NCBI GenBank assembly: GCA_036260415.1 | Contig: DASZZX010000165.1 | Coordinates: forward strand, 1 to 15,415 | Length of the DNA: 15,415 nt | Direction of reading: 5' to 3' | Source of the DNA: DASZZX01 sp036260415 | GTDB taxonomy: Bacteria; Actinomycetota; Nitriliruptoria; Nitriliruptorales; JAHWKO01 | In this document: positions 14,148 through 15,415 of the stretch, one piece after another | How the letters are laid out: each line of letters starts with the position of its first letter | Numbering within the stretch: position 1 is the first letter of the stretch | Notes under the pieces: generated by a model | The model's database searches: none | What the model was told of the DNA's origin: nothing | Seen by the model: the letters and a program-made list of their open reading frames with translations, nothing else | Position numbers and translations under genes: made by a program

Positions 14148-14579
14148 GTGCGGCGTCGAGTGGCCGCGTCTCGACCTTCGGTCTGGGCCGTATTCGCGGA
14201 TTTCCCGAACCTGGCGGATCACTGGAGTGGCCTCAAGGCCTCTCGCCCCATCGGCGACCAGACCCACGGTGTGGGTGCCCGCCGCCAGGTGGACCTGAAG
14301 CCGGTCGGCGCGTTGGTCGAAACGGTCACCGCCTGGGAGGAGGGCCGCACGATCGCCACCGCGAATCAGCCATCCGCTCTCGTGCCGTTCAAGCAGGCCG
14401 AGGCCAGGCTCACCCTCGAGCCCGACGGTGACGGGACAGCGATCACATTCGACTACCGGTATGTGCCCAGGGGTGGCCCGATGGGTCGACTGATCGGTCC
14501 CGTGATCGACAGGCGGCTGAGGACAACCTTTGAGAGCATGCTGGCTGCCGTCGAGGAGGCCGCCCTGAACGCGGGCTGA
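14148..14579 (+). CDS. SRPBCC (START-like/polyketide-cyclase) family protein
   Basis: About 143 residues. PSVWAVFADFPNLADHWSGL is the usual first helix of the SRPBCC helix-grip fold; it is followed by antiparallel strands (VDLKPVGALVETVTAWEEGRTI, AEARLTLEPDGDGTAITFDYRYVP) and the long C-terminal helix (RRLRTTFESMLAAVEEAAL). The fold forms a hydrophobic pocket for lipids or small molecules; the ligand is unknown. GTG at 14148 is the first in-frame start but has no ribosome site. The natural start looks like ATG at 14126, preceded by GGGAGC. With one C removed near 14141 it reads MAERHLTVRRRVAASRPSVW, so a one-base insertion has probably detached the first eight residues. A strong hairpin overlaps its stop codon. 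Confidence 0.75.
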   Translation: MRRRVAASRPSVWAVFADFPNLADHWSGLKASRPIGDQTHGVGARRQVDLKPVGALVETVTAWEEGRTIATANQPSALVPFKQAEARLTLEPDGDGTAITFDYRYVPRGGPMGRLIGPVIDRRLRTTFESMLAAVEEAALNAG

Positions 14580-14609
14580 CAGCACGCCCCACAGTTGGGT
14601 CGTGCTGTC
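14578..14609 (+). terminator. Hairpin terminator after the SRPBCC gene
   Basis: A perfect 9-bp stem GACAGCACG/CGTGCTGTC, with a further inner CCCA/TGGG pairing after one mismatch. It begins inside the TGA stop codon. No T-run follows. Position and strength favour termination. Confidence 0.6.
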
Positions 14610-14998
14610 GAAACGGGCGCGCGGTTCGCCGGAACGCACAAGGACCGGCGCGGAAGATGCAAGTCGGCAGGTCCTCTGTCTCCTGCGCTGCTCTTCGTTC
14701 GCAGTCCAACCTGCCGGCACGCTCCGACCACTGCAAGGTCGTCTGCTCGCGTGGCAGTGCCCCGTTCAGCAACGCGCGCAGGGTGCTCCTCAGCCACACG
14801 TCGGGATCGGCGGACGTGGGTCGGTCCCGCTTTGAGCTCCGCACGTTTCGGAAACGGCGACGCTTGCGACGTGCGCGCTTCCGCGGAACCAGTTCGAGCG
14901 CTCCGTAGTCAGCCAGTCCCGACCGTGGTTGCGGCTCTCGTCTGCCGGTCGGCATCGGCGCAAGAGGTGCTTCCGCGGAAGCGCCCGCCGTCGGCGCC
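14610..14998. other. 389-base gap without a supported gene; repeated palindrome
   Basis: Frames are open on both strands, but none has a ribosome site or a protein-like sequence. The notable content is a 12-base repeat GCTTCCGCGGAA at 14877-14888 and again at 14969, where it extends to a perfect 14-bp palindrome GCTTCCGCGGAAGC (14969-14982). A CGTTTC-G-GAAACG inverted repeat lies near 14844-14856. Confidence 0.5.
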
Positions 14999-15382
14999 TC
15001 AGCTCCGCAGGTCTTCCCACTGCCATGGGGCGCCATCGACGAGCAGTTCGGGGTCCCCGGTCAAAAGGACGACGCCGTGCGCCTCGGCGATCGCCGCGGC
15101 GAAGGCGTCGGCGTACGACATCGGATGGTCCGCCTTGATGCGGGCGGCGTCCAGGACGCGGTCCTCGGACGGTAGATCCAGGTCTAGTTTGGGCCGGAGG
15201 TCACGGAGCGTCTCGAGTGCCTCGTCCTCGCCCTGGTCCCGCTTGACGACGTAGAACACCTCACCGAGGTTGATCCAGCTCATCACCGGCTGCTGCTCGA
15301 GCACGTCGGCCACCCGGGAAGCGGCCGGCTCGTTGCCTTCGAGCAGTTCCAGGATGGCCCAGGCGTCCAGCGCGAAGCTCAC
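14999..15382 (-). CDS. VapC-type PIN-domain ribonuclease toxin
   Basis: A 127-residue PIN domain with the acidic metal-binding residues of VapC toxins: D6 in MSFALDAWAIL, E41 in NLGEVFY, D92 in MSYADAFAAA and D110 in LLTGDPEL. Such proteins cut RNA, often tRNA or rRNA, in a Mg-dependent way and are held inactive by a co-transcribed antitoxin. The start is GTG at 15382, overlapping the TGA of the upstream antitoxin gene by 4 nt (GTGA), the usual toxin-antitoxin coupling. It is intact, unlike most genes of the island to its left. Confidence 0.88.
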   Translation of the reverse strand: MSFALDAWAILELLEGNEPAASRVADVLEQQPVMSWINLGEVFYVVKRDQGEDEALETLRDLRPKLDLDLPSEDRVLDAARIKADHPMSYADAFAAAIAEAHGVVLLTGDPELLVDGAPWQWEDLRS

Positions 15383-15415
15383 CGCCGCGCTTCGCGGCGG
15401 CGGTCGGCGTCGCGG
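15379..15415 (-). CDS. C-terminal end of the cognate VapB-type antitoxin (cut by window edge)
   Basis: Only the last 11 codons are visible, RDADRRREARR followed by TGA. The frame ends inside the toxin start (GTGA overlap). The position and basic, charged tail fit an antitoxin, but its DNA-binding domain and family lie outside the window. Confidence 0.6.
   Translation of the reverse strand, partial: RDADRRREARR
15382..15400 (-). promoter_or_regulatory. Hairpin ending on the first base of the toxin start codon
   Basis: A perfect 8-bp stem, CCGCCGCG/CGCGGCGG with a 3-nt loop, lies in the antitoxin 3' end and terminates at the G of the toxin GTG. In mRNA it would block free ribosome entry unless ribosomes translating the antitoxin melt it. 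Confidence 0.5.

Noticed and set aside
14443..15036. Minus-strand frame of 197 codons across the gap before the toxin
   Set aside because: Arg/Pro/Ala-rich, no ribosome site, and overlaps the SRPBCC gene and its terminator; not recognisable as a protein.
1..15415. CRISPR array
   Set aside because: No regularly spaced repeats of 24-37 bases were seen anywhere in the window.

Overview
The window is very GC-rich with strong G/C at third codon positions. It has GTG starts, some apparently leaderless (a -10-like TANNNT box exactly 7 nt before the GTG), and gene families typical of environmental Actinomycetota. I would place it in a deep or soil/aquatic actinobacterial lineage, but the sequence alone does not fix the genus.

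Region A (62-3279, all minus strand) is an unusual cassette. In transcription order it encodes a 179-residue protein of unknown function, a phenylacetate-CoA-ligase-like (PaaK/CapK-type) adenylating enzyme, a nine-helix GxGD aspartyl protease of the presenilin/signal-peptide-peptidase type, and a 26-residue cationic aromatic-rich peptide. The peptide follows one of the strongest possible Shine-Dalgarno sequences. I infer a candidate peptide maturation or signalling system and consider it the best novelty candidate here.

Region B (3833-6552) holds a divergent conflict-type module. A TIR-domain protein with a C-terminal membrane region lies on the minus strand. Facing away from it on the plus strand is a two-gene operon of a TRPM-type SLOG (LSDAT) nucleotide-sensor domain and a two-helix SLATT/DUF4231 membrane protein. 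The combination recalls Thoeris logic (TIR makes a nucleotide signal, SLOG senses it, an effector acts), here with a membrane effector.

Region C (6645-8964) is ordinary chromosome: tRNA-Arg(TCT), a short-form threonine/serine dehydratase, an orphan OmpR-type response regulator, tRNA-His(GTG) and tRNA-Lys(CTT) with a terminator.

Region D (9088-14609) is a decaying island at the 3' end of tRNA-Lys. It contains a frameshifted, truncated tyrosine integrase fused tail-to-tail to a truncated IS110 transposase, an ABM-domain protein, an IS256 scrap, an alpha/beta hydrolase with frame damage, a LuxR-type ATPase regulator with a large internal deletion, a possible 35-residue ORF and an SRPBCC protein. 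Single-base indels recur across this island and are not seen in regions A-C, so either real decay or local assembly error is at work.

Region E (14999-15415) is a VapC-type PIN toxin with the C-terminus of its antitoxin running off the window edge.
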